In this document: positions 32,457 to 40,574 of the stretch, piece after piece
Layout: every line of letters starts with the position of its first letter
Numbering within the stretch: position 1 is the stretch's first letter
NCBI GenBank assembly: GCA_023450835.1
Contig: JAEXGM010000286.1
Span: 1-44,916 of the forward strand
Origin: Bacillota bacterium
Lineage (GTDB): Bacteria; Bacillota; Clostridia; Lachnospirales; Lachnospiraceae
Length of the DNA: 44,916 bases
Direction of reading: 5' to 3'
Program-made: the position numbers and the translations under genes
The notes under the pieces: model-generated
What the model was told of the DNA's origin: nothing
Database searches by the model: none
What the model saw: the letters and a program-made list of their open reading frames with translations, nothing else

Positions 32457-34679
32457 TTATAATTTGAAGGATTTCACAATACCGTCTAATTCAGTAGCAT
32501 TCTCCCGGTTGCTTTCCACCATCTTTCTGGTATCCGAGGTAAGGGAGACAATATCGGTATCTCTTGCGGCAACATCACTGACTCCGGCAGAAGAATCTTC
32601 TACCATGTTATTGATTTCCGCAATTGAGGTACTGATATTTTTTAGTTCTCCTTTCAATAAATCGATGCCGCCATGTATGGCTTCTAAGGAATGGTTAATC
32701 TCCCCGGCATTCTCGCCGTATTCACTGCTGGTCTCAAGAAATGAATTATAATCTGTAAGAATGTTCTTCTCCCAAAAGTCCAGAGAACGGTTCAGACTTT
32801 CTGTTAATGCTTTTACGGCTGCATTTACTTCGGCGGTGATAGCATTGATATTCTTGACCGTGCCTGCTGATTGGTCAGCCAGAGAACCGATTTCATTGGC
32901 TACTACGGAGAATCCCCTGCCGGCTTCTCCTGCTCTGGCAGCTTCGATAGAGGCATTTAGGGCTAACAGGGTAGTCTGGTCGGCAATTTCCTTTATTACA
33001 TTGGTCAGCATATTAATCTTATTCACGGCTTCCGCCTGGTTGATAGCAAGAGCGGTATCAGATTTAAACTGGTCGTAGGTTTCCTTTATCCTTACTACGG
33101 CAGTTTCTGTAGTTGCTTTCAACGCTCCTGCGCGTTTCATTAAAAGAGAGGATTTATCAATTCCATCGCTTGCTTTGGTATAGATGGACTGGGAGTGATT
33201 TTCTATATTTGCGATATTGTTGCAGATAAGGGAGGTGGTAGCGGCCGTTTCCTCCATACTGGCGGATAGTTCCTCTGCGGTCGCACTGTTATCGGAAGCG
33301 TAATCATTTACGGATTTGGTAATGTTATTCAGACTGTCTGCGGTCTGGAGCATGTTATCAGAGGCATTGCCAATCTTTTGTATCATACCTTTCAGATTAT
33401 CCCTCATGGTTTCAATGGCCCTTCCCATTTCACCGGTCTCATCTTTGAGTTTCAGAATTGACTGAAAAGAAGCATCTTCTGCAAAATCCAGTGTTGCGGT
33501 TTTATTAATATAGCTTGTAAGCTTGCGTATGGGCTTTGTAATACTTCCGGCAAAGAAGTAGGCCAGCAGGCTTAACAGAATGGTTAAAATCAAGGTGATG
33601 GTCAGAGAATTAAAAGTGGCCTTATCAAGAGGAGCCATAATTTCCGATTTATCCACTGCAAGGACCAGAATCCAGTTATTGCTTTGAAGAATACTATAGG
33701 AAGCATAAGCAGTCTTGCCATCATAGTTATAGGTCAGGGTAGTAGTTTTGGGAGTGGTTCCGGCTTTTATTTCCTTTGTGAGAGTGTTGATAGCATCAAT
33801 ATTTAAGTTGGAGCCGATAACTTCGGACTTGGGATAGTAGATAGCATTTCCGCTGGTATCAAGGAGATAGGCATATGCGGTATCCATACCGGATAAGGAA
33901 ACCTCTGATAACAGGCTGCTAAAAGCCGAAACTTTCACCGTTACCGTTATCATACCTATAATTTCTGAACTGGACTGGGCACCGTCGGCGGAGTTTTCAC
34001 CGGAGGTATTCTGCACGGTGGAATCCTGGGGGACAGAATTGGCATCATTCGTACCGGCAGCATCATTTGCCGGCAAAGTGCCCAGGTTATCCTGGGCAGG
34101 GGACATGCCGGTGCCCATACCCATTTCCACATTACGGAAAGGAATGGCGAAAGTGATGCAGGGACTGTTACTGGAGTCTGAAACAAAGACATCACTCTCA
34201 GCACTTGTCCCATTATCGACAGCAGTTTTGAAATAATCTTCATTAGAAAGATCCTTGCCTTTCAAGGAATCTTTGGAACTATAGAGTACGATACCGTCTG
34301 TGCTGACAAGACTGACATCCTCTCTGTTTTCATCCATATTTAAAAACATGGATATGTAATTGTCAATGCTGCTGATGTCCGCCGTGTCTGTTCCGTCAGT
34401 AGACTGCACCAGGGCCTTTATCTCCTTGGACTGCATTAAGAACTGGGCCGAGTTACTGATGTTGTTCACAGCTTCGTTCATATTTTTGCTGTAGGAGTCA
34501 GCAAGGTTTTTCATGGTGGCCTGTGTATTACTTGTAATCGTATCTTTTGACACTCTGTTAATAGCTGTGAAGTTTACCACGGATGCTATTATGATAAATG
34601 CCGCACATAACAAAGAAATCTTAACTTTAATTGACAGGGAACCGGATTTTTCTTTATCTGGTGTATTTCTTTTCTTCAT
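32457..34679 (-). CDS. Methyl-accepting chemotaxis protein with dCache-like sensor
   Basis: 740 residues. TM1 about 19-41, extracellular sensor about 42-355, TM2 about 357-380, HAMP (SITKPIRKLTSYINKTATLDF), then the signalling coiled coil with the tip ADQTTLLALNASIEAARAG (about 560-580) and GFSVVANEIGSLA. Within the sensor, about residues 186-240 form an insert rich in Asn, Ser, Gly and Asp (with MGMGTGM at its start) that breaks the Cache fold between two strands. The ligand is unknown. AAGAGGTGACAG precedes the ATG. No che genes are nearby, so it is an orphan receptor. Confidence 0.92.
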   Translation of the reverse strand: MKKRNTPDKEKSGSLSIKVKISLLCAAFIIIASVVNFTAINRVSKDTITSNTQATMKNLADSYSKNMNEAVNNISNSAQFLMQSKEIKALVQSTDGTDTADISSIDNYISMFLNMDENREDVSLVSTDGIVLYSSKDSLKGKDLSNEDYFKTAVDNGTSAESDVFVSDSSNSPCITFAIPFRNVEMGMGTGMSPAQDNLGTLPANDAAGTNDANSVPQDSTVQNTSGENSADGAQSSSEIIGMITVTVKVSAFSSLLSEVSLSGMDTAYAYLLDTSGNAIYYPKSEVIGSNLNIDAINTLTKEIKAGTTPKTTTLTYNYDGKTAYASYSILQSNNWILVLAVDKSEIMAPLDKATFNSLTITLILTILLSLLAYFFAGSITKPIRKLTSYINKTATLDFAEDASFQSILKLKDETGEMGRAIETMRDNLKGMIQKIGNASDNMLQTADSLNNITKSVNDYASDNSATAEELSASMEETAATTSLICNNIANIENHSQSIYTKASDGIDKSSLLMKRAGALKATTETAVVRIKETYDQFKSDTALAINQAEAVNKINMLTNVIKEIADQTTLLALNASIEAARAGEAGRGFSVVANEIGSLADQSAGTVKNINAITAEVNAAVKALTESLNRSLDFWEKNILTDYNSFLETSSEYGENAGEINHSLEAIHGGIDLLKGELKNISTSIAEINNMVEDSSAGVSDVAARDTDIVSLTSDTRKMVESNRENATELDGIVKSFKL

Positions 34680-34790
34680 TCTGTCACCTCTTAAGTACCT
34701 TTCCAGAAATTATTTTTTCATGAAAAGAATACCAGATTACTTTGTAACAAATATGAATAATTTGTGTAAAAACAGTGAATTGCCTTTCCT

Positions 34791-34828
34791 GGGACTGCTG
34801 GAGATATGGGAGGACAGCAGTCCCGTTT
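34791..34828. terminator. Hairpin after the metallophosphoesterase gene
   Basis: GGGACTGCTG pairs perfectly with CAGCAGTCCC (10 bp). A T-rich tail exists only on plus (GTTTATTC), while the gene ends on minus, so its role as terminator is unsure. Confidence 0.35.
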
Positions 34829-34830
34829 AT

Positions 34831-35724
34831 TCAGGCAGAAAAAAAATCAATAAGAGGCACCGGACCTTCCAGAAGCTGTCTTTCAACATAAAGGGTACGA
34901 TCTGATCTTGTGGAGACAGACCATTTAACCAGGGAAATTGATTCGTTATCAATTTCGATGGAAGTAATACATCTTGGATGAACGCAGCTTCCGTCGTTAA
35001 AGTACATGGGTTCTCCCAGGGAGGGAAAGGCAGGTCTATGGGTGTGGCCGGCAATCAGCATCTGGTGGTTCTTACTGGTCCAGTCCATCAGATATTTCTC
35101 AACTTTTTCTTTTTTATTATAATTCTTGGATACACTGGTGGGGTCTTTTACTCCGATAACTTCAAGAGGTCTCCATAGATACCTCACAAGGAATCTGGCC
35201 AGGCGCCACAAAGTGTTGTTAAAGAAATCTGCCTGATGCCCGTGTACCAGTAATATCTTATGCTCCGTATCCTTGATGCGAAGTACCAAAGCTTCTCTGA
35301 CACGGATATCAGGCAGCAGAAACAGGGTCTTCTTATAACTTTCATTATAATAGGTCGTGAAATTATCCTTTACATAGGCAGGATTTTGTTTCACAATATC
35401 ATGATTTCCGTAGAGCATATAGAACCGTTTACTTTCATAAAACCTGGAAATCATCCAGAAGGCGTAACTGTGGGCTGCTATAATGTCTTTCTCTGAACGG
35501 TTTTCCCATAATTCATCCCCGTCTCCTAATTCAATATAAATGAAATTATTTTCATAATAATAGTTGAGAGCAGCAAAATAAAGGTTCTGATTGCTGAATA
35601 AATTGTCCGCCCAGTTTCCGGTTCCTCTATGGCAGTCACTGATTAAGACTATTTTGGTGCCTTTGTTAATCAGAATCTCTTCTGCATTTTGATAGGCTGC
35701 ATCAAGCCTTTTCTCCACAGACAT
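34831..35724 (-). CDS. Calcineurin-like metallophosphoesterase
   Basis: 297 residues. The dinuclear-metal motifs appear in order: ISDCHRG (DxH), LGDGDELWEN (GDxxE/N type), YGNHD, VHGHQADF and GHTHRPA. The sequence is of the UDP-2,3-diacylglucosamine hydrolase-like group found in Gram-positives without lipid A, so the substrate is unknown. GGGGAGGTGTTCC precedes the ATG. It follows the DUF4474 gene by 26 nt and is probably in one operon with it. Confidence 0.88.
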   Translation of the reverse strand: MSVEKRLDAAYQNAEEILINKGTKIVLISDCHRGTGNWADNLFSNQNLYFAALNYYYENNFIYIELGDGDELWENRSEKDIIAAHSYAFWMISRFYESKRFYMLYGNHDIVKQNPAYVKDNFTTYYNESYKKTLFLLPDIRVREALVLRIKDTEHKILLVHGHQADFFNNTLWRLARFLVRYLWRPLEVIGVKDPTSVSKNYNKKEKVEKYLMDWTSKNHQMLIAGHTHRPAFPSLGEPMYFNDGSCVHPRCITSIEIDNESISLVKWSVSTRSDRTLYVERQLLEGPVPLIDFFSA

Positions 35725-35750
35725 GGAACACCTCCCCTCTGTTAGCTTTT

Positions 35751-36770
35751 TTACTTTTTCTCTTTCATAGCAAGGGCAGCGGCCTTACTCTGTGTGCTGT
35801 ACTGATTAAGCAGGTCGAAATTCTTGAATAGTCCTTGCGAACAGCGTACATTAAGAATCTTATTATACATCTTAGGCGCTTCTTTCTTCACAAAAATGAA
35901 TTTATCCAAGGGGTCTCCGATTAATTTCGTTGCTTCATTATATGCGAAACAATTCCGTTTATTGTTGGTTTGCATCATAAATTCCAAAATCGGAGTGCGG
36001 GTATACGGTTGCTTTGATCTGGGCTTATCATAGACAAAACCAACGGTATTATCTCTGTAAGCAATTTCACTTCTCTTATAGCCGGCTTTTACTAAACCGT
36101 TAATGAAAGCATCCCTCATTGCAGTATCTTTTAGGGTGACCTGAGGATGCATAACCAGGTCTTCCGGTTCAGAAAATTCTCCAAGTTTGAACCCTGTCAG
36201 CCACCAATGAAGCTCCTTTCGGGAAAAGAGTGTCTTGCCCTTTTTCATAAGAGTAAAGGCCATCGGAATCCTTTCTTCATTGGATACGGCATCATAGAAA
36301 GTACCATAGAAAAGATTAGGGATATCAATATAGGGGACGGTGGTATTGTAAATACCGATTTCACATCCGGTTGTCATCCCATACTGTCCTTTCCAGAATT
36401 CAATCAGCCATTTCTTACCGGCATAATCAAAGTAAATAGGCTCGCAATCAATAATCATGCTAAAGGCAGCGCAGCCCTCGTCATAAAGTCTGCAATAACC
36501 GCATTCTCTCTGCCAGCAGTCCATGATGGAATAAAACATATCCTGCGGGCGATAGTAAGCAAACCCAAAGGGTTTTAAATCCTTATTGATATCAATGAAT
36601 TTGGAAGCCTGTGCGCCGGCAATCGGAAGCATTAATTCTTCTTCCTGCTCATAACCGGTTGCTTTCACCAGTGGGAGATAAAGACTTGCATCCTCTGAAA
36701 TCAGAATGGATTTTTTTTTGGTTTTTCGAACAGCATTTTTTCGTTTCAGTGATTGGATAAATTTTATCAT
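35751..36770 (-). CDS. DUF4474-domain protein
   Basis: 339 residues. The block YYRPQDMFYSIMDCWQRECG...MIIDCEPIYFDYAGKKW and FWKGQYGMTTGCEIGIYN is the signature I associate with DUF4474, often found in Lachnospiraceae, function unknown. No signal peptide; the basic N-terminus and the family suggest a cytoplasmic or membrane-associated protein. After the domain, residues about 200-339 are basic, with no motif I recognise. AAAGGAG precedes the ATG. Confidence 0.8.
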   Translation of the reverse strand: MIKFIQSLKRKNAVRKTKKKSILISEDASLYLPLVKATGYEQEEELMLPIAGAQASKFIDINKDLKPFGFAYYRPQDMFYSIMDCWQRECGYCRLYDEGCAAFSMIIDCEPIYFDYAGKKWLIEFWKGQYGMTTGCEIGIYNTTVPYIDIPNLFYGTFYDAVSNEERIPMAFTLMKKGKTLFSRKELHWWLTGFKLGEFSEPEDLVMHPQVTLKDTAMRDAFINGLVKAGYKRSEIAYRDNTVGFVYDKPRSKQPYTRTPILEFMMQTNNKRNCFAYNEATKLIGDPLDKFIFVKKEAPKMYNKILNVRCSQGLFKNFDLLNQYSTQSKAAALAMKEKK

Positions 36771-36930
36771 AAAAGAGGCTCCTTTCGTTTAAATAAAAGA
36801 AAGATGCATAAAATAAAGAATATGCCATATTATCATATTCTTAAGGAAAGTCATGTGTTAAAAATATTTAATAACAGTAATAATAACTAGTTGCAAATTT
36901 AACAATCTTGGATTAAAATAAGGCTAGGAA

Positions 36931-37062
36931 ATATTCCACTTTTGATTGGAGCGCTCTTCAAGGCACGAATGATGGTTAAGTTGAAAAAATAATAAGCTAT
37001 TTTTTTAACTGCGGCTTTAGGAATATCAAATCAAAGATTTGACATTCGGGAAAGGAGATATT
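36931..37062 (+). promoter_or_regulatory. Composite two-hairpin leader of the NADH oxidase gene
   Basis: Order of parts as in the yaiI-like leader: ATTCCACTTTTGATTGGA (36933-36950), GGTTAAG, a 12-bp A/T hairpin (36979-36990 with 36999-37010, loop AATAAGCT), a spacer, the hairpin 37021-37032 with 37036-37047 (GAATATCAAATC with GATTTGACATTC), then CGGGAAAGGAG and the ATG. The closing pair of hairpin 1 is T-A here and C-G in the yaiI-like leader, and an inner pair of hairpin 2 also co-varies. Confidence 0.6.
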
Positions 37063-38397
37063 ATGAGTAAAATAGTAGTAGTTGGTGCAAATCATGCAGG
37101 AACGGCTGCACTTAATACAATTTTAGATAATTACAAAGGAAATGAGGTTGTAGCATTTGATTCCAATTCCAATATCAGCTTCTTAGGTTGTGGGATGGCA
37201 TTATGGATTGGCGGACAGATAAGCGGGCCGGAGGGGTTATTCTATTCCAATAAGGAGAAGTTAGAAGGCAAAGGCGCCAGAATTCATATGGAAACGCCGG
37301 TAGAATCCATTGATTACGACAAAAGAATAGTACACGCCAAAGGAAAAGACGGTACACAATACCATGAAAGTTATGATAAGCTAATCCTTGCGACAGGCTC
37401 TGTTCCCATAGTACCTAAGATTGAAGGAATTGAGCTTAAGAATGTTCAGCTCGTGAAGCTTTATCAGAATGCGGAAGAGGTAATTGAGAAGCTAAAGGAT
37501 GAGTCCATAAAAGATGTAGTAGTAGTTGGAGCCGGTTACATCGGCGTGGAGCTGGCAGAGGCCTTTGTACGCAATGGCAAAGAAGTTACAGTCATTGACT
37601 GCGTGGATACCTGTCTGTCCGGTTACTATGACAAGGATTTCACAGACATTATGAGGGATAACCTGAAAAATCATGGTGTAAAGCTTGCCTTTGGTGAAAC
37701 CGTACAGAAGATGGAAGGTAAGGATAAGGTTGAAAAAGTAATAACAGATAAAGGCGAACACAAAGCGGATATGGTCATTATGGCGATTGGTTTCCGGCCT
37801 AATACGGCGCTGGCCGGAGGACATCTGGAACTGTTCCGCAACGGGGCTTTCTTAGTAGATAAGCATCAGCAGACCAGCCAGGAAGATGTATATGCCGTTG
37901 GTGACTGTGCTACCGTATATGATAACTCTGTTCAGGAAGTAAATTATATTGCATTAGCTTCCAATGCAGTAAGATCGGGAATTGTAGCAGCTCATAACAG
38001 CTGCGGCAAGGAACTGGAGTCCGTCGGCGTACAGGGCTCTAATGGTATCAGCATCTGGGGAGTTCATATGCTCTCAACAGGACTTACTCTTGCAAAGGCT
38101 GAGAAGCTTGGAATAAAGGCTGCCGCAGTGGATTATGAAGACTATCAAAAGCCTGCTTTTATAGAAAAGAACAACCAGAAAGTTAAGATAAGAATTGTCT
38201 ATGACAAAGAATCCAGAGTAGTATTGGGAGCTCAGATGACTTCAGAATATGACATATCCATGGGACTTCATATGTTCTCTCTGGCAATTCAGGAGAAGGT
38301 AACCATTGATAAATTGAAGCTGGTAGACCTCTTCTTCCTGCCTCATTTTAATCAGCCCTATAGCTATATTGCATTAGCAGCTCTGAAGGCGGAATAG
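37063..38397 (+). CDS. nox: FAD-dependent NADH oxidase (water-forming type)
   Basis: 444 residues. FAD loop VVVGANHAGTAAL at the N-terminus, the redox-active cysteine in SFLGCGMALWIGG (about residue 43), the NADH loop VVVGAGYIGVELAEAF (about 155-170) and the second FAD motif VYAVGDCATV (about 280). The single active-site Cys puts it with NADH oxidases and CoA-disulfide reductases; lack of a rhodanese domain and the general pattern favour the H2O-forming NADH oxidase, which protects anaerobes from oxygen. Start ATG 37063 has AAAGGAG 7 nt upstream. Confidence 0.85.
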   Translation: MSKIVVVGANHAGTAALNTILDNYKGNEVVAFDSNSNISFLGCGMALWIGGQISGPEGLFYSNKEKLEGKGARIHMETPVESIDYDKRIVHAKGKDGTQYHESYDKLILATGSVPIVPKIEGIELKNVQLVKLYQNAEEVIEKLKDESIKDVVVVGAGYIGVELAEAFVRNGKEVTVIDCVDTCLSGYYDKDFTDIMRDNLKNHGVKLAFGETVQKMEGKDKVEKVITDKGEHKADMVIMAIGFRPNTALAGGHLELFRNGAFLVDKHQQTSQEDVYAVGDCATVYDNSVQEVNYIALASNAVRSGIVAAHNSCGKELESVGVQGSNGISIWGVHMLSTGLTLAKAEKLGIKAAAVDYEDYQKPAFIEKNNQKVKIRIVYDKESRVVLGAQMTSEYDISMGLHMFSLAIQEKVTIDKLKLVDLFFLPHFNQPYSYIALAALKAE

Positions 38398-38467
38398 TCT
38401 GAAAAATGCGTTTTATAACTTTTTATTTGGGCAGTATCGCAGACAGGTCTGCGATATGCATGGGGAT

Positions 38468-38644
38468 TTAGTGCAAATTATTGAAAAGCATAATTCACAC
38501 ACAAGATTGTGCCTGCGAAATCCTCGGCCCAATCTTGCGGCGCGTTGGAAAAGACATATCTGCTAGTGTGAAATAAAAGACATTTCACATCCGGCACCTC
38601 GTGGCCTCACGGCCAAATGTCCGTTAGTATGAATTATTGAAAAG
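38468..38644. repeat. Cluster of imperfect repeats with flanking 13-bp direct repeat
   Basis: AATTATTGAAAAG occurs at 38476-38488 and at 38632-38644, 143 nt apart. A related word (CTAGTGTGAAATAAAAG) lies between, near 38561. The intervals fold (TGTGAAAT/ATTTCACA; GACATTT/AAATGTC) and the first interval matches the repeat at 31390-31470. A separate hairpin, TATCGCAGA with TCTGCGATA, stands before it (38433-38456). No gene is present. Confidence 0.5.
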
Positions 38645-38646
38645 AT

Positions 38647-38696
38647 AAAAGTCCCATATCTTACACCGAAGCGGTGAAAGGTAGGGGACTTTTTTA
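38647..38696. terminator. Bidirectional terminator between nox and the small oad-linked gene
   Basis: AAAAGTCCC pairs with GGGACTTTT around an inner CACCG/CGGTG stem. T runs follow on both strands. Confidence 0.8.
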
Positions 38697-38728
38697 TTAA
38701 TGAAATATTATGTTTTCAGTTATTTAAA

Positions 38729-38890
38729 TTATTCTGCTTTTTTCTGTTTCCTGTTCTCAGACCAGATGGTTAATTTCTTTTCAGCCCACTGGAAGAGCAT
38801 TATAAGCAGAGTGATGATAATGATTACGCAGAATATACTTAGCATACCTTTCCACATAATATCGAGAGATTGAAATAATCTTTCTTCCAT
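38729..38890 (-). CDS. Small one-helix membrane protein, candidate OadG-like gamma subunit
   Basis: 53 residues: MEERLFQSLDIMWKGMLSIF, then a hydrophobic helix (about 16-34, MLSIFCVIIIITLLIMLFQW), and a basic tail ending KKAE. AAAGGAG lies 7 nt before the ATG. It directly follows the OadB-type beta-subunit gene by 47 nt on the same strand. In Na+-pumping decarboxylases the gamma subunit is a small protein with one N-terminal membrane helix that holds the complex together; size, topology and position fit, while sequence identity to known gamma subunits is not evident. Confidence 0.65.
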   Translation of the reverse strand: MEERLFQSLDIMWKGMLSIFCVIIIITLLIMLFQWAEKKLTIWSENRKQKKAE

Positions 38891-38937
38891 ATAAAACTCC
38901 TTTCATTGCGGTTAGACGGTGTCCTCAAACAACCGGT

Positions 38938-40077
38938 TTATTTTAAAATCGCTGTCAGCAGGTTTAATATAATACCTCCGGCTAATACGGAAGCTATCTG
39001 ACCGGATACATTTGCACCAATGGCGTGCATCAACAAATGGTTGGTAGGATCTTCTTTAATGGCAAGTTTTTGTACAACACGGGCTGACATAGGGAATGCG
39101 GAGATTCCGGCAGCACCGACCATCGGATTGATTTTATTCTTACGGAACAGGTTAATAAATTTGGCAAACATAACACCGCCAACAGTATCAAAAACAAAAG
39201 CAATCAGACCAAGAACCAGAATCAACAGTGTCTTCCAGGTTACAAAGACATCTGCTCTCATACTAAAGGAGATGGTAATACCAAGCAGGAGAGTAACCAG
39301 ATTGGCCAAGATATTCTGAGCTGCATCGGAAAGGGAATTTAAAACGCCGCATTCTCTTAACAGATTTCCAAACATAAGGAAACCAACCAAGGAAACAGAC
39401 TGAGGAGCTACAAAGCCGGCTATAATGGTTACGGCTATAGGGAATATTATCTTTAATCTCTTGGAAACAGAAACGGGGTTATAAGGCATTCTGATAAGAC
39501 GTTCTTTTTTGGTAGTTACCGCTTTGATAGCAAGAGGCTGTACCAGAGGTACTAACGCCATATAGGAATATGCCGCGACTGCAATGGGCCCGATATAGTT
39601 GGACTTTAAGATTTGTGATACCAGGATGGAAGTAGGACCGTCAGCAGCACCGATGATACCTACGGATGCAGCGTCCGGAAGTGAAAATCCCATCAGAACG
39701 GCTACGGTTATGGTAAAGAAGATACCAAACTGGGCGGCGGCACCAAATAAAAGCATAATGGGGTTGGATAAAAGCGGACCAAAGTCTATCATGGCTCCGA
39801 TACCGATAAATAACAGTAAGGGCAGGGCTTCTGAAGCTTCGATGCCGGATTCAAAGAGCCACTGGATAATACCGTGTGTATTACCGATGCCGGGAAGCAC
39901 CTGGTCAATAACACCGGATAGGGGAAGGTTAACTAAGATTGCGCCGAATCCCATGGGAAGGAGCAGAGAAGGTTCATAACCTTTTGCAATAGCAAGATAA
40001 ATTAACAGGGCACCCACACAGTACATAATGATTTGCGGGATTGTAACAGAGGTAATACCCGATAGTAAAAAATCCAT
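38938..40077 (-). CDS. Na+-translocating decarboxylase beta subunit (OadB/GcdB/MmdB type)
   Basis: 379 residues from ATG 40077, which has AAGGGAG upstream; the frame continues further but without a ribosome site. About nine to ten membrane helices. Signatures: LPLLLFIGIGAMIDFGPLLSNP, GIIGAADGPTSILVSQ (with the Asp of the sodium site) and GAAGISAFPMSARVVQ. The beta subunit couples decarboxylation of a carboxybiotin intermediate to sodium export. The alpha and biotin-carrier subunits are not in the window, so the substrate (oxaloacetate, malonyl-, methylmalonyl- or glutaconyl-CoA) is open. Confidence 0.92.
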   Translation of the reverse strand: MDFLLSGITSVTIPQIIMYCVGALLIYLAIAKGYEPSLLLPMGFGAILVNLPLSGVIDQVLPGIGNTHGIIQWLFESGIEASEALPLLLFIGIGAMIDFGPLLSNPIMLLFGAAAQFGIFFTITVAVLMGFSLPDAASVGIIGAADGPTSILVSQILKSNYIGPIAVAAYSYMALVPLVQPLAIKAVTTKKERLIRMPYNPVSVSKRLKIIFPIAVTIIAGFVAPQSVSLVGFLMFGNLLRECGVLNSLSDAAQNILANLVTLLLGITISFSMRADVFVTWKTLLILVLGLIAFVFDTVGGVMFAKFINLFRKNKINPMVGAAGISAFPMSARVVQKLAIKEDPTNHLLMHAIGANVSGQIASVLAGGIILNLLTAILK

Positions 40078-40167
40078 TGTAAATCTCCCTTCGTACTTGT
40101 ACAACTAACTATTGTTAACAGGGTTTTGCCATTAGTACCTGAATTCAGCTTATTTCATACCTATTTA

Positions 40168-40203
40168 CATAAAAATAGCCTGTACCCAAACGGGACACAG
40201 GTC
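40168..40203 (-). terminator. Possible attenuator in the oadB leader
   Basis: On minus CCTGT..CCC pairs with GGG.ACAGG and is followed by CTATTTTTA. It lies about 90 nt before the oadB start, inside the transcribed leader if TTGACT-17-TACTGT (near 40325-40355) is the promoter. Confidence 0.4.
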
Positions 40204-40432
40204 TTGCCGCTTCCTATATAAATCAGAGCGTCTATGTCCAAGCTGATAAAATAACTGCATACACAAAATCTAGTCTAATAAAATGAATATGCCGACTACT
40301 CCCCCAATATCTAATTACCTTTAACAGTAGCATAAAAGCAAGGGGAAGTCAATAAAAAACCACATTTTTCAACATGCCGGAAGAGAAAAAAGCCGTTGTT
40401 TTTGCTCCTCTGACAGGTTAAAAAAGCGAACA

Positions 40433-40461
40433 GTGACATTTGGGTTATAGTTTGATATAAT
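40433..40461 (+). promoter_or_regulatory. Promoter of the methyltransferase gene
   Basis: GTGACA, 17 nt, TATAAT. Confidence 0.65.
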
Positions 40462-40574
40462 GTGGAAAACTAGGTCTGTATGGACAGGCTGCAAGAAGAT
40501 TCCCGCCTTTGAAAGTACCTTTGGTAACTTGTAACAGGTATGGGAGCTGCCCTGGCGGCGGAATGGAGAAAATT

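Noticed and set aside
38398..38646. CRISPR array
   Set aside because: The repeated words are imperfect, unevenly spaced and only three; no cas gene is in the window.
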